Below, piece by piece: positions 1 to 8,213 of a DNA stretch of 64,000 bases. Positions within the stretch are counted from its first letter, which is position 1. Each line of letters begins with the position of its first letter. The notes beneath the pieces are model-generated. The model was not told the origin of the DNA and did not search any database. It saw only the letters and a program-made list of their open reading frames with translations. Source of the DNA: JAAYYY01 sp964602995. Lineage in GTDB: Bacteria > Chloroflexota > Anaerolineae > Promineifilales > Promineifilaceae. The stretch spans positions 18,285-82,284 of the forward strand of contig CAZRTM010000004.1 in NCBI GenBank assembly GCA_964602995.1. Reading direction: 5' to 3'. The position numbers were made by a program, and so were the translations under genes.

Positions 1-1
1 T

Positions 2-1009
2 CAGATCTTCAGACAGGAAGTGGCGGTCCGTGATACGTGGGAAGCATCTTATTATGTGCGCCCTCTGCGGCGCGGCGACTATGCCTTTGGAGACATCAAC
101 CTGCGCTGGCCGGGCCCTATGCAACTGGTGGTACGCCAGGGAGCCATCCCCGCCGCTGTGGGCGTGAAGGTCTACCCCAACCTGCTGGATGTGCGGCGCT
201 ACGATCTGATGATGCGCCAGAACCGGCTGCAAGAGATCGGCCTGCGCCACACGAGGTTGCCCGGCCAGGGCACAGAATTCGAGCGGCTGCGAGAATACCG
301 CCCGGACGATGAGTACAGGCGCATCGACTGGAAGGCGACAGCGCGCCGTCTGCGCCCCATCACCATTGAATACCAGATAGAGCGCAGCCAGAACATTGTC
401 GCGGTTCTGGACACTGGCCGCATGATGCAAAGCCCCGTAGAGGAGATTGCGAAGCTGGATTACGCCGTCAACGCCGTTTTGCTGCTGGCCTACGTGGCCA
501 CCGGCATGGGTGATAAGGTGGGCATGCTCTCCTTCGACGCCGACGTGAGCAATTATCTGCCGCCGCGCCAGGGCCGGGGCCAATTTTACCGCATGTTAGA
601 ACGGCTCTACGCCGTCGAGGCCCAACCCGTAGAGCCTGATTACGGCCGCGCCCTGAGCTACCTGGCGCTCAAGCAACGGCGGCGCGCATTAACCATCATC
701 TTCACCGATCTCAGCGGCGGGATGACGATGCAATCACTGGTGGAACACACCAGCACGATGGCGCGCCACAGCCTGCCCCTGGTCGTAACCATCAGCGATC
801 CCGATGTCCATGAGCTTGCTGCCGCCCGCCCTCAAGACACCACTGCTGTCTATCGTCGCGCCGCCGCCATGCAGCTACTTGAAGAGCGGCGCGCCACCCT
901 CGACCATCTACGCCGCCACGGCGTGCTCACCCTGGACGTCCCCGCCAATCAGCTCTCCCTCAGCGTTGTCAACCGCTATCTAGAACTCAAGCGACGAATG
1001 CGCCTCTAA
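2..1009 (+). CDS. DUF58 domain protein, 5' end outside window
   Basis: The reading frame is open to the left edge of the window, so the start is missing; a GTG at 20 is internal and not a convincing start. The visible part has the DUF58 signature near the middle: a GTEFERLREYRPDDEYRRIDW-type segment followed by a von Willebrand A-like half (VAVLDTGRMM, then DKVGMLSFDADV and TIIFTDLSGG). Family members normally sit beside a MoxR-type AAA ATPase and are thought to act in assembly or quality control of envelope or metalloenzyme complexes; that partner would lie to the left. The gene ends one base before an assembly gap, so its downstream neighbour is unknown. Family assignment is secure, exact role is not. 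Confidence 0.85.
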   Translation, partial: QIFRQEVAVRDTWEASYYVRPLRRGDYAFGDINLRWPGPMQLVVRQGAIPAAVGVKVYPNLLDVRRYDLMMRQNRLQEIGLRHTRLPGQGTEFERLREYRPDDEYRRIDWKATARRLRPITIEYQIERSQNIVAVLDTGRMMQSPVEEIAKLDYAVNAVLLLAYVATGMGDKVGMLSFDADVSNYLPPRQGRGQFYRMLERLYAVEAQPVEPDYGRALSYLALKQRRRALTIIFTDLSGGMTMQSLVEHTSTMARHSLPLVVTISDPDVHELAAARPQDTTAVYRRAAAMQLLEERRATLDHLRRHGVLTLDVPANQLSLSVVNRYLELKRRMRL

Positions 1010-1010
1010 T

Positions 1011-1110
1011 NNNNNNNNNNNNNNNNNNNNNNNNNNNNNNNNNNNNNNNNNNNNNNNNNNNNNNNNNNNNNNNNNNNNNNNNNNNNNNNNNNNNNNNNNN
1101 NNNNNNNNNN
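1011..1110. other. Assembly gap of 100 N
   Basis: A run of exactly 100 N, the conventional placeholder for a scaffold join of unknown length. It abuts the repeat array, which is the likely cause of the break. Gene order across it should not be trusted. Confidence 0.99.
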
Positions 1111-1123
1111 AGTCCTATCCTCC

Positions 1124-1540
1124 GTCATCCTGAGCGCAGTCCGCGCAGCGAAGAACCACCCCAATCCGTCATCCTGAGCGCAGTCTTATCCTCCCGTCAT
1201 CCTGAGCGGAGTCTTCGGAGCGAAGGATCTCGGCCCCAACACGCGACAGATTCTTCGGCATTCGCCTCAGAATGACGGGGATTGGCGTCATCCTGAGCGC
1301 AGTCCTACCCCCGTCATCCTGAGCGCAGTCTGCGCAGCGAAGGATCTCAGCATGGATGCGTCGAGATTCTTCGGCTGTCGCCTCAGAATGACGGTTATGG
1401 AATCCGTCATCCTGAGCGGAGTCTGCGGAGCGAAGGATCTCGGCCCCAACACGCGACAGATTCTTCGGTTCCCTCAGAATGACAGTAGTAGCCGCCTCAA
1501 AACGACGGCTAGCGTTCGCCTCAGAACGACAGTGGTAAAA
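1124..1540. repeat. Cluster of GTCATCCTGAGCG / CCTCAGAATGAC inverted-repeat elements
   Basis: The left-end motif GTCATCCTGAGCG occurs six times, at about 1124, 1168, 1196, 1287, 1313 and 1406. Three copies (1196-1277, 1313-1393, 1406-1484) are complete: the left end, GGAG/GCAGCGAAGGATCTC, a short centre, AGATTCTTCGG, and a right end CCTCAGAATGAC that is nearly the reverse complement of the left end. Each full unit of about 80 bp could fold into an imperfect hairpin. The other copies are truncated left ends, and degenerate right ends follow at 1494-1532. No coding sequence is credible here. The motif resembles a dispersed small repeat known from many environmental genomes (recollection, not searched). 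Confidence 0.85.
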
Positions 1541-1571
1541 TAGTAGTCAACCGCACACAAAGGAGCTTGTA

Positions 1572-2342
1572 TTGAAAAAAAGGGCAACCGGAATAAAAGC
1601 CCGCGCCCGGCACATTACAAACCGGGCCTACACCCACCTATCACGTATCGAGCTGAACTTACTAATCGCACTTGCTCTCTTAATGGGCGCTTTCTGGCTC
1701 TTTGCCAACGTGACAGAGGTAGTTTTCGACGAAGAAGGCCCCTATGCCCTCGATCAACGCCTCTTGCTGGCTATGCGCACGCCGGGCGATCCGGGCGATC
1801 CTTTAGGCCCACCCTGGGTAGAAGAAGCCATGCGCGACGTAACGGCAATGGGCAGCACAGCCGTGGTAGGCTTCATCACCCTGAGCGCCGCCGCCTACCT
1901 GATCATCCGCCGTAACTACCAGACCGCCCTGCTCCTCCTCGTCGCCGTGTTTGGCGCTTACCTCCTCAGCCTCATCCTGAAGTCAACATTTGGCCGGCCC
2001 CGGCCGGACCTGGTGCCGCGCGCCACGGCTGTCTTCAACCCCAGCTATCCCAGCGGTCATTCCATGTTGGCCGCCGTCGTTTACCTGACCCTCGGCGCCT
2101 TGCTGGCACGGCAGGAAGCGCAGCGGCGGCTCAAACTATTCATCATGGGCCTGGCCATTTCCACTGCCGCCGCAGTCGGCATCAGCCGCATCTACCTCGG
2201 CGTGCACTGGCCCACTGATGTGGTCGCCGGCTGGGCTGCCGGAGCCATCTGGGCCATATTGGTCTGGCTGGCCGACCGCTGGTTGCGGCGCCGCAACCAG
2301 CGCAAAGCGCTGGCCGCGGCACAGGAAGAAAGGCCAGCCTGA
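1572..2342 (+). CDS. PAP2-family phosphatase, membrane bound
   Basis: A 256-residue integral membrane protein with the three PAP2 active-site motifs in order: KSTFGRPRP (the KxxxxxxRP motif), PSYPSGHS (PSGH) and SRIYLGVHWPTD (SRxxxxxHxxxD). Such enzymes remove phosphate from phosphatidic acid, undecaprenyl pyrophosphate or related lipids on the outer membrane face. About five or six hydrophobic segments surround the motifs; the N-terminal 25 residues are basic. Translation is read from TTG at 1572, chosen because AGGAG at 1561-1565 sits just upstream and no better ATG exists. It stands alone, convergent with the next gene six bases on. Substrate cannot be told from sequence. Confidence 0.88.
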   Translation: MKKRATGIKARARHITNRAYTHLSRIELNLLIALALLMGAFWLFANVTEVVFDEEGPYALDQRLLLAMRTPGDPGDPLGPPWVEEAMRDVTAMGSTAVVGFITLSAAAYLIIRRNYQTALLLLVAVFGAYLLSLILKSTFGRPRPDLVPRATAVFNPSYPSGHSMLAAVVYLTLGALLARQEAQRRLKLFIMGLAISTAAAVGISRIYLGVHWPTDVVAGWAAGAIWAILVWLADRWLRRRNQRKALAAAQEERPA

Positions 2343-2348
2343 CGCCTC

Positions 2349-3416
2349 CTAACCTTCCTCCTCAATCGTCACAGGACCCGAACCCTGGTCCAGGAAAATG
2401 ATGATGCGATCCGCATCATTCTCTGCGAACCCTGGAGTCTCCCAGCGTCCTTCACCATCCGCTTCCCCTGCCACCAACTCGAATCTGTCACTCAGGCTCA
2501 ACGCGCCAGAACCATCGTCCGTCACCACTAACTGCGCCTCTGCAGTGGAAGGCAGCGTCAGCCGTACCGGACCCGATCCGCTATCGATCTCCAGTGTTTG
2601 CCGGCCGCTCTCCGGCAGCAAGAACGTTGCCGGTCCCGAGCCACCATCGTAGGAGACCTCATAATCGCCATCAGGCAACGCTATGGTGCTTGGCCCTGAA
2701 CCACCATCATGCTCAAGCCGGCTCAGCATCAACCCGCTCAACTGCAAATTGACCGGGCCAGAACCGCCATCTCCATGCAGCTCTAGCGGCACGCGAGGGC
2801 TTAGCCCTATGTCCCATCTCTCCCGCTCCACGGCATCAAAAAAGTCGGCGGGATTAAACCAGAAGAATGGTCCACCGCCACGCGCCCTCACGCGCACTCT
2901 GGCCCTTTCACCTTCCCGCTCTGGTTCGAACTCCACCTCGCCATAAGTAGCAATGACGCCTTCGATCAGATTGGGACTGTCTTCCAAGGCCGAAACGTCG
3001 GCCGGAAAGGCGCTAAAACTAAGGTCAATGGTAGCAGAGGATATATCCTCTTCGGCAAAGCTGATTTCATGCATCCGTAAGTCAGTATCCGTGTAGGAAC
3101 CAACGACCGGCACACGGTCGCCCAGCAGTAACACCAGGCCAAAGAAGGCCACGGCGGCCAGCGCCACAACGCCGCTGAGCAGAGTGCCGATGAGGCCCGG
3201 TATCTGCCGCACAAGGATATTGAAGCCGATGAAGATGAGCAGAACAGGCCACAACTGCAAGGCTGCCCGCCAGTTCAGGGTGGGCAGCATATTGAGATTG
3301 CCCAACAAGAGGAGGACGCCCAGCGCGATCAAGATAATTGGTGCAAAGAGCGACGGGCTTTCACGACGCGCTTCCGGCTCAGCCGGTTTCCATTCAGTTT
3401 CCGTTTTCTCAGTCAT
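2349..3416 (-). CDS. LiaF/toastrack-type membrane protein with GSGP repeats
   Basis: Read from ATG at 3416, which has GGGAG nine to ten bases upstream, rather than from the longer frame starting at 3482; length is then 355 residues. The N-terminal part has three or four hydrophobic segments (APIILIALGVLLLLGN, LWPVLLIFIGFNILV, LLSGVVALAAVAFFGLVLLL) typical of LiaI/LiaF-like and DUF5668 membrane domains. The rest is a beta-rich domain with the turn G-G-S-G-P or variants recurring about six times (DGGSGPVNL, DGGSGPSTI, DGGSGPATF, DSGSGPVRL, DDGSGALSL, DQGSGPVTI) every 20-30 residues, as in DUF4097/toastrack sheets. Family relatives monitor or respond to envelope stress. The specific role here is unknown. 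Confidence 0.7.
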   Translation of the reverse strand: MTEKTETEWKPAEPEARRESPSLFAPIILIALGVLLLLGNLNMLPTLNWRAALQLWPVLLIFIGFNILVRQIPGLIGTLLSGVVALAAVAFFGLVLLLGDRVPVVGSYTDTDLRMHEISFAEEDISSATIDLSFSAFPADVSALEDSPNLIEGVIATYGEVEFEPEREGERARVRVRARGGGPFFWFNPADFFDAVERERWDIGLSPRVPLELHGDGGSGPVNLQLSGLMLSRLEHDGGSGPSTIALPDGDYEVSYDGGSGPATFLLPESGRQTLEIDSGSGPVRLTLPSTAEAQLVVTDDGSGALSLSDRFELVAGEADGEGRWETPGFAENDADRIIIFLDQGSGPVTIEEEG

Positions 3417-3565
3417 AAGTTGCCACTCCCATTTGTTCGCACAAATGCTTGCAGAATCGAAGAGTGGCGCGAAATGCTCCACTCTATAACAACGTTACGT
3501 AGAATAGCCCGTTCAGTTGCGAAATCGGCGGCACGACTTTCTGGAACATTATAAACAATACTGCT

Positions 3566-3594
3566 TTGACAACTACCCCCCTTTCCTCTAAAAT
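3566..3594 (+). promoter_or_regulatory. Sigma-70-type promoter for the EF-G gene
   Basis: TTGACA at 3566-3571 and TAAAAT at 3589-3594 with a 17-bp spacer. Predicted transcription starts near 3601, giving a leader of roughly 215 nt before the ATG at 3816. This is the strongest promoter-like match in the left part of the window. Confidence 0.7.
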
Positions 3595-3815
3595 CACGTC
3601 ATTTCTGCAGAGGCTTTAGATCACTGGTGGGTCATAATTTTTCCCCTGTAACATCTGTTTCCCTGTAGCATCGCAAAGTGGGCGCTTCGGTGTTCGCCGG
3701 CTGGGGCTGCTCAACAATTTTTTTGGAACGTTGACAACGGTAAAAATAGGAACTCCTGCTTAAATTCCGGGAAATGGGGTTCCCCGAACTCAAAGAGTGG
3801 TGAGGTTATTCCGTA
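3595..3815 (+). other. Long untranslated leader of the EF-G gene
   Basis: Together with the promoter it makes up the gene-free stretch 3417-3815. It holds T-rich runs (3636-3643 and 3717-3724) and a weak GGCG/CGCC hairpin before the second T run. I see no recognised riboswitch. A regulatory leader is possible but unsupported beyond its length. Confidence 0.35.
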
Positions 3816-5882
3816 ATGAAAGAATACAAAACGAGTGATATCCGCAATATTGCCCTGGTCTCCCATAGCGGCGCCGGCAAGACGACCATGGTGGAACGGT
3901 TCCTGTTCGACACAAAAGTCACAACGCGCATGGGCAACGTCCAGCAGGGCACAGCGGCGATGGACTTTGAAGAAGAGGAAGTGGCGCGCCAAAGCTCTAT
4001 TGTCACAGCCCTCGCGCCGGTAGAGTGGAAAGGAACCAAGCTCAACCTGCTCGACACACCGGGCTACGCCGACTTCGTCGGTGAGGTCTACAGTGCGCTG
4101 CGGGTTGTGGAAGGCGCTCTCATTCTGGTGGAAGCCGTGGCTGGTGTGGAAGTGGGCACTGAGCTGGTCTGGCAATATGCTCAGGAACGTGACCTGCCGC
4201 GTATGGTGGTGGTCAACAAGATGGACCGTGAGAACGTGCGTGTCCAACGTGTCATGAGCAGCCTGGAAAGCAGCCTGCCGGGTAACCTGGTCCGCCTGCA
4301 ACTGCCCATTGGCGAGGGGCCGTCATTCGAGGGCGTCGTCGACCTCATAAAAATGAAAGCCTATCTGGGCGCCGAAGGAAAGGAAAGCGACATCCCCGGC
4401 GCTCTGGCCGACACTGCTGAAGAGGCCCGTTTTGAGCTTGTCGAAGCTGCCGCTGAAGGCGACGACGAGTTGTTGATGAAATATTTCGACGACGAAGAGC
4501 TTAGCGAAGAGGAAATCATTCACGGCCTGAAGGCAGGCATGGCCAAAGGCTCCGTCGTTCCCCTCCTGTTCAGCGCCCCCGAACCGGGCATTGCCGCCCA
4601 ACCAGTGCTTGATTACCTGAGCAAACTGATGCCCGCGCCCAACGATAACGGCGCCTTTACCGTGCTCGACGCCTCGGGCGAAGAACAGGAGCTGGAAGTC
4701 AGCGATGACTCACCGCTGGTCGCCTTCGTCTTCAAGACACGCGACGATCCCTATGGCAAGATGAGCTATTTGCGCGTCTTCGCTGGCACGCTTAGCTCCG
4801 ACTCGCGCATCTATAACTCCACTCGCAACGAGGAAGTACGTGTGGGCAACATCGTTCTGTTGCGTGGTAGAGACCAAATCTCGGTCAACCGTCTGCACGC
4901 TGGTGACATCGGCGCGGTAGTCAAACTGGGTGACGCTTCGATCTACGACACGCTTTGCGATCAGGGCAACAATCTGCGCCTGGACCCAGTGAAACAGCCG
5001 GAACCGATTATGTCCATCGCCGTCCATCCTGTCGCCCAGTCCGACGTGGCCAAGCTGAGCACGACCCTCAGCCGCCTGACTGCCGAGGATCCGACGTTGC
5101 GCTGGCACAACGAATCCGCAACGCGCGAGGTGATTCTCTCCGGAATGGGCAACGCGCACCTCGACATTACTGTAAAGAAAGCGCAGTCCAAATTCGGGCT
5201 GAACCTGACCACCAGCACGCCCAAGATCCCCTACCGCGAGACGATCACGCGCACCAATTCCTCAGAATACACGCACAAGAAGCAGACCGGTGGCGCCGGT
5301 CAGTACGCTCGCGTCTTCCTGCGTGTAGAACCGATTGATGACGAGACGGAGTTTGAGTTTGCTTCGGAAATCTTCGGTGGCTCCATCTCGCAACCGTTCA
5401 TCCCCGCCGTGGAAAAGGGCTGCCGCCAGGCGCTGGAATCTGGCGTACTCGCCGGCTACCCGATGACGGGTATTAAGGCCGTAGTCTATGACGGTAAGGA
5501 ACACCCGGTTGATTCTAAGGAGATCGCCTTCCAGATTGCCGGCCGCGAAGGCTTCAAGAAAGCTACGATGGGCGCCGATCCTATTCTCCTGGAACCGATT
5601 TACGAAGTCACCATTATGGTGCCCAACGACCACATGGGTGACATCATGGGTGACCTGAACTCCCGTCGTGCCCGCGTTCTGGGTATGGAGCAGGAAGGGT
5701 CAAAGGCCATCGTGCGCGCTGAAGTGCCCCTGGCCGAAATGCAAACCTACTCCGCCGACCTGCGCTCCATGACACAGGGGCGTGGTGTTTACAGCATGTC
5801 GTTCCTGCGCTATGGGCGCGTGCCCAGCCACCTGCAGGAGCAAATTGTGGCTGAAGCCCAGCGCGAATTGGAACACGCATAG
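3816..5882 (+). CDS. Elongation factor G-like GTPase, FusA2/EF-G2 type
   Basis: A full-length 688-residue EF-G homologue. Seen motifs: P-loop SHSGAGKTT (about residues 17-25), G3 DTPGYADF, G4 NKMD, then EF-G domains II to V, including PIPYRETIT and VPNDHMGDIMGDLNSRR. EF-G catalyses tRNA-mRNA translocation with GTP hydrolysis. Two features separate it from the housekeeping type: switch I reads RQSSIVTA instead of RGITI, and G3 has GYADF instead of GHVDF. Both fit the FusA2/EF-G2 subgroup, whose job is less clear than that of EF-G1. It is not beside rpsL, rpsG or tuf. It has its own strong promoter and ends at a terminator hairpin. A second, canonical EF-G is expected elsewhere. Confidence 0.9.
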   Translation: MKEYKTSDIRNIALVSHSGAGKTTMVERFLFDTKVTTRMGNVQQGTAAMDFEEEEVARQSSIVTALAPVEWKGTKLNLLDTPGYADFVGEVYSALRVVEGALILVEAVAGVEVGTELVWQYAQERDLPRMVVVNKMDRENVRVQRVMSSLESSLPGNLVRLQLPIGEGPSFEGVVDLIKMKAYLGAEGKESDIPGALADTAEEARFELVEAAAEGDDELLMKYFDDEELSEEEIIHGLKAGMAKGSVVPLLFSAPEPGIAAQPVLDYLSKLMPAPNDNGAFTVLDASGEEQELEVSDDSPLVAFVFKTRDDPYGKMSYLRVFAGTLSSDSRIYNSTRNEEVRVGNIVLLRGRDQISVNRLHAGDIGAVVKLGDASIYDTLCDQGNNLRLDPVKQPEPIMSIAVHPVAQSDVAKLSTTLSRLTAEDPTLRWHNESATREVILSGMGNAHLDITVKKAQSKFGLNLTTSTPKIPYRETITRTNSSEYTHKKQTGGAGQYARVFLRVEPIDDETEFEFASEIFGGSISQPFIPAVEKGCRQALESGVLAGYPMTGIKAVVYDGKEHPVDSKEIAFQIAGREGFKKATMGADPILLEPIYEVTIMVPNDHMGDIMGDLNSRRARVLGMEQEGSKAIVRAEVPLAEMQTYSADLRSMTQGRGVYSMSFLRYGRVPSHLQEQIVAEAQRELEHA

Positions 5883-5904
5883 GTTCTGATACACAGGACA
5901 TTAC

Positions 5905-5940
5905 AAAAAAAGGAGCGCTGGCCAGCGCTCCTTTTTGATT
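5905..5940. terminator. Bidirectional intrinsic terminator
   Basis: A perfect 20-bp palindrome of arms GGAGCGCTGG/CCAGCGCTCC (5912-5931) flanked by seven A on the left and TTTTTGATTTT on the right. It can therefore end transcription in both directions, fitting its position between convergent genes. Confidence 0.9.
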
Positions 5941-5964
5941 TTCACACTTTCCATGTAACAGCTA

Positions 5965-6927
5965 TCAGGTGGCTAACCGCCAGCGGCGTGCATTAATGCG
6001 CTTCATCAGATCAGCAGCTTCATTGGCCCGGGCACGGTCGGTGCGTACCATCAGCAGCATGCTGCCATGTTGAACGCTTTCGGCGTATTGATACTCATCT
6101 TCCTGAGAGACGCCGAGGCCGATAATGGCCCCAATGAGAGCGCCGAAGAAGAGGCCGGCGCCCGCTCCCAACAGAATGGTCCATAAAAACGTCTCCAGCA
6201 AACCAAGACCAAATAGGGCGTCGCCAGGAGCAATAAAAGTGCTGATGCCAGCAATCAGCCCCAGCAGCACTCCCACACCAGTACCCACGACCGCACCAGC
6301 CAGGGCGCTCTCCACAGTAGTGTTGCCAGTATACTGCCCCTCATAGACCTCCATCACGTCCGCCAGCGGCACCTTCTCCATTCGCTGTGGATCGAACCCG
6401 GCATTTTCCAACACATCGATAGCCTGATTCAGGTCCTCTTCGCTGTCAAAGAGGCGCAGCACAAGCTTATTGCCAGCCTTACCTTCGAGATCCAGCGCAT
6501 GTTGGTGCACTTCTGCAACCCGTTCCATCTGCCGCTCAACCTTCCAACGCAGGCTTGCCGGTAATGGGCGCTCCAGCATATCCTGGTAGGTACGAAGAGC
6601 CACCGTTTCACCGCGAACAACCTCACCCAGGACCACATTTTCAGTGGCCGGTTGGCCGATGGTCATCGCGGCTTTAATGTTTATCCATCCACGGTGAATT
6701 GCTGCCAGCGGCCCGCCCCCTTCAGCCGGATCCCCATTCATCTCCCGCACAGCACTGCGCAGCTCGGCAACAAACTTGGCGCGCTCCTGGGCGTATGTCT
6801 TAAACATCACCTTCAGACCGCGATTCTTGACGTTCTCCGCCGCAACATTAAAACCCTTCTCGCTGGCGATGCCTAATTTTACCAGGCGATTCAGAGTAGC
6901 TACTGCCTGCTTGTTGTCGCTCGCCAT
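5965..6927 (-). CDS. Ferritin-like (DUF2383/PA2169-type) protein with glycine-zipper membrane domain
   Basis: The start is taken as ATG at 6927, with AAGGAG seven bases upstream; a GTG at 6933 is too close to that site. The protein has 320 residues. Residues 1-150 form a helical bundle like PA2169/DUF2383 proteins (ENVKNRGLKVMFKTYAQERAKF, then NVVLGEVVRGETVALRTYQDML). The middle (LRLFDSEEDLNQAIDVLENAGF) resembles general stress protein 17M/YflT-like domains. It leads into two hydrophobic glycine-rich hairpins (GAVVGTGVGVLLGLIAG and LGAGAGLFFGALIGAIIGLG) and a C-terminal half-domain. Likely a stress-related envelope protein; metal binding is not assured. A promoter-like match lies at 7036-7065. 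Confidence 0.65.
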   Translation of the reverse strand: MASDNKQAVATLNRLVKLGIASEKGFNVAAENVKNRGLKVMFKTYAQERAKFVAELRSAVREMNGDPAEGGGPLAAIHRGWINIKAAMTIGQPATENVVLGEVVRGETVALRTYQDMLERPLPASLRWKVERQMERVAEVHQHALDLEGKAGNKLVLRLFDSEEDLNQAIDVLENAGFDPQRMEKVPLADVMEVYEGQYTGNTTVESALAGAVVGTGVGVLLGLIAGISTFIAPGDALFGLGLLETFLWTILLGAGAGLFFGALIGAIIGLGVSQEDEYQYAESVQHGSMLLMVRTDRARANEAADLMKRINARRWRLAT

Positions 6928-7035
6928 AGTCACACTCCTTCTTCCGGTAGGACTACAATCAGATGATGGCCTGGATGCGGGCGTCAGACGTGAGTCAGTT
7001 TTTATAAATTGGCAATGTTGCTGCTATGTACGATC

Positions 7036-7065
7036 AGTATAACGCATTCATATTGAGAGTCGCAA
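7036..7065 (-). promoter_or_regulatory. Candidate promoter for the ferritin-like gene
   Basis: On the minus strand TTGCGA (7065-7060) and TATACT (7041-7036) with an 18-bp spacer, about 110 bases before the ATG. The -10 is good, the -35 only fair. Confidence 0.4.
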
Positions 7066-7118
7066 CGGCGTCGCTAAAAGTTACGGGCTGTTCGCCGGCG
7101 CTGTTCATCCCTGTTTAA

Positions 7119-8105
7119 TCAGCGCGCCGGAGCCTCCCTCCCTGTCTGACGTAACTTTTGCTCGAAAAACTCGATGACAACCTCCGGATGTTCAACCGGA
7201 TAGCGGTATCCCCCATAACGGTGATGGCTATCGACAAATAGTGGGTCAACGGCGCCAGGGGTCTTCGCTGCCATCTGCGCCACATTGCCCACACTACCCC
7301 ACGGATCCCCTTTCCCCTGAATATAGAGCACCGGCACAATGCCCGCGCCAGGAGCCGTCATCAGTGGCTCAATGGCGCTTAACGGCAAATGCCCGGCCTG
7401 TTGGTAGATAAACTCAGTCAGGGCCAGAGCCGGCCGCCCTAATGGGCCGAGCAGGTCAACCGCGTACCGCTCGGCGAATAGCGCCGGGCTTACCGGTTGC
7501 ACCGCCACAGCAGCGCCGATTTCATCTGTGTGGGGCAGCGCAAAGAGCAGCGCATTGGCCCCAACGGAAAAGCCGACGACGCCCAGGCGGTCACCGTCCA
7601 CGTCGTCCCGCGATTTCAGGTAATCCACAGCGCCGAGCACGTCGTTCGATTCCTGCAGGCCAAATGTCACCGGGCCGCCGTTGGCACTGCGGCCATGGTT
7701 GCGCAGGTCAAAGGCGAGCACGTGATAGCCGGCCCCTTGTAAGGCGTGGAGCAGACGCAACAGGTCCACCTGTGAAGCGCCGCTCAGGTTCCCCATCAGC
7801 GTGTCGGCCGTATCGCCCAGGCGATTCCACGTCCAACCATGCAGCAAGATGATAGCCGGTTTGCGCTCCTGCCCCTCGCTCGCCTGTTCACCGCGCACAA
7901 ACCAACCGGACAGGCGCAGTCCGTCACGCGCCGGAAATTCCACATCCTCGTAAGGCAATCCGGCATCGGCCGGCGTGGCCCACAGAGGCTGCCGCCCCGG
8001 ACGGATCATCTGTCGCGCGAAGAAGAGAGCGGCAGCGCTCACCACCGCCACCACGAAACCGAATAAAAATAAGATCAGACGAACGACGCGACGAAACAGG
8101 TTCAT
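7119..8105 (-). CDS. Membrane-anchored alpha/beta hydrolase
   Basis: A 328-residue protein with an N-terminal signal anchor (residues 8-30) followed by an alpha/beta-hydrolase fold. Visible landmarks are the oxyanion-hole HGW at 89-91, FDLRNHGRS near 132, the nucleophile elbow GFSVG with Ser180, GKGDPWG near the usual acid position and HHRYGG or VEHPE near the usual histidine. Relatives are serine esterases, lipases or peptidases of the envelope. ATG at 8105 has AGGAGG seven bases upstream. It is a single gene, 24 bases or more from any other feature and not in an obvious operon. Substrate is unknown. Confidence 0.85.
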   Translation of the reverse strand: MNLFRRVVRLILFLFGFVVAVVSAAALFFARQMIRPGRQPLWATPADAGLPYEDVEFPARDGLRLSGWFVRGEQASEGQERKPAIILLHGWTWNRLGDTADTLMGNLSGASQVDLLRLLHALQGAGYHVLAFDLRNHGRSANGGPVTFGLQESNDVLGAVDYLKSRDDVDGDRLGVVGFSVGANALLFALPHTDEIGAAVAVQPVSPALFAERYAVDLLGPLGRPALALTEFIYQQAGHLPLSAIEPLMTAPGAGIVPVLYIQGKGDPWGSVGNVAQMAAKTPGAVDPLFVDSHHRYGGYRYPVEHPEVVIEFFEQKLRQTGREAPAR

Positions 8106-8213
8106 GGCAAAGCCTCCTGGCTATAGCGAAATCCAAATTCATACGTTAGCACGATTGCGCTACTTTACACAATATTGGCCGTGATGTCGCTCTCAAATAC
8201 AACGCCCCTTCCC

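Noticed and set aside
1124..1540. Possible CRISPR array
   Set aside because: Repeats have irregular spacing, uneven length and paired ends, and there are no spacers or cas genes.
1352..1543. Open frame of 63 codons on the plus strand
   Set aside because: It lies wholly in the inverted-repeat array, has no ribosome site and its sequence is the translated repeat.
3548..3572. Minus-strand promoter for the toastrack gene (TTGTCA and TATAAT)
   Set aside because: The spacer is 13 bases, too short for a sigma-70 promoter.
3700..3724. T-run after a weak hairpin as an attenuator in the EF-G leader
   Set aside because: The stem is only four pairs and no alternative pairing or leader peptide was seen.
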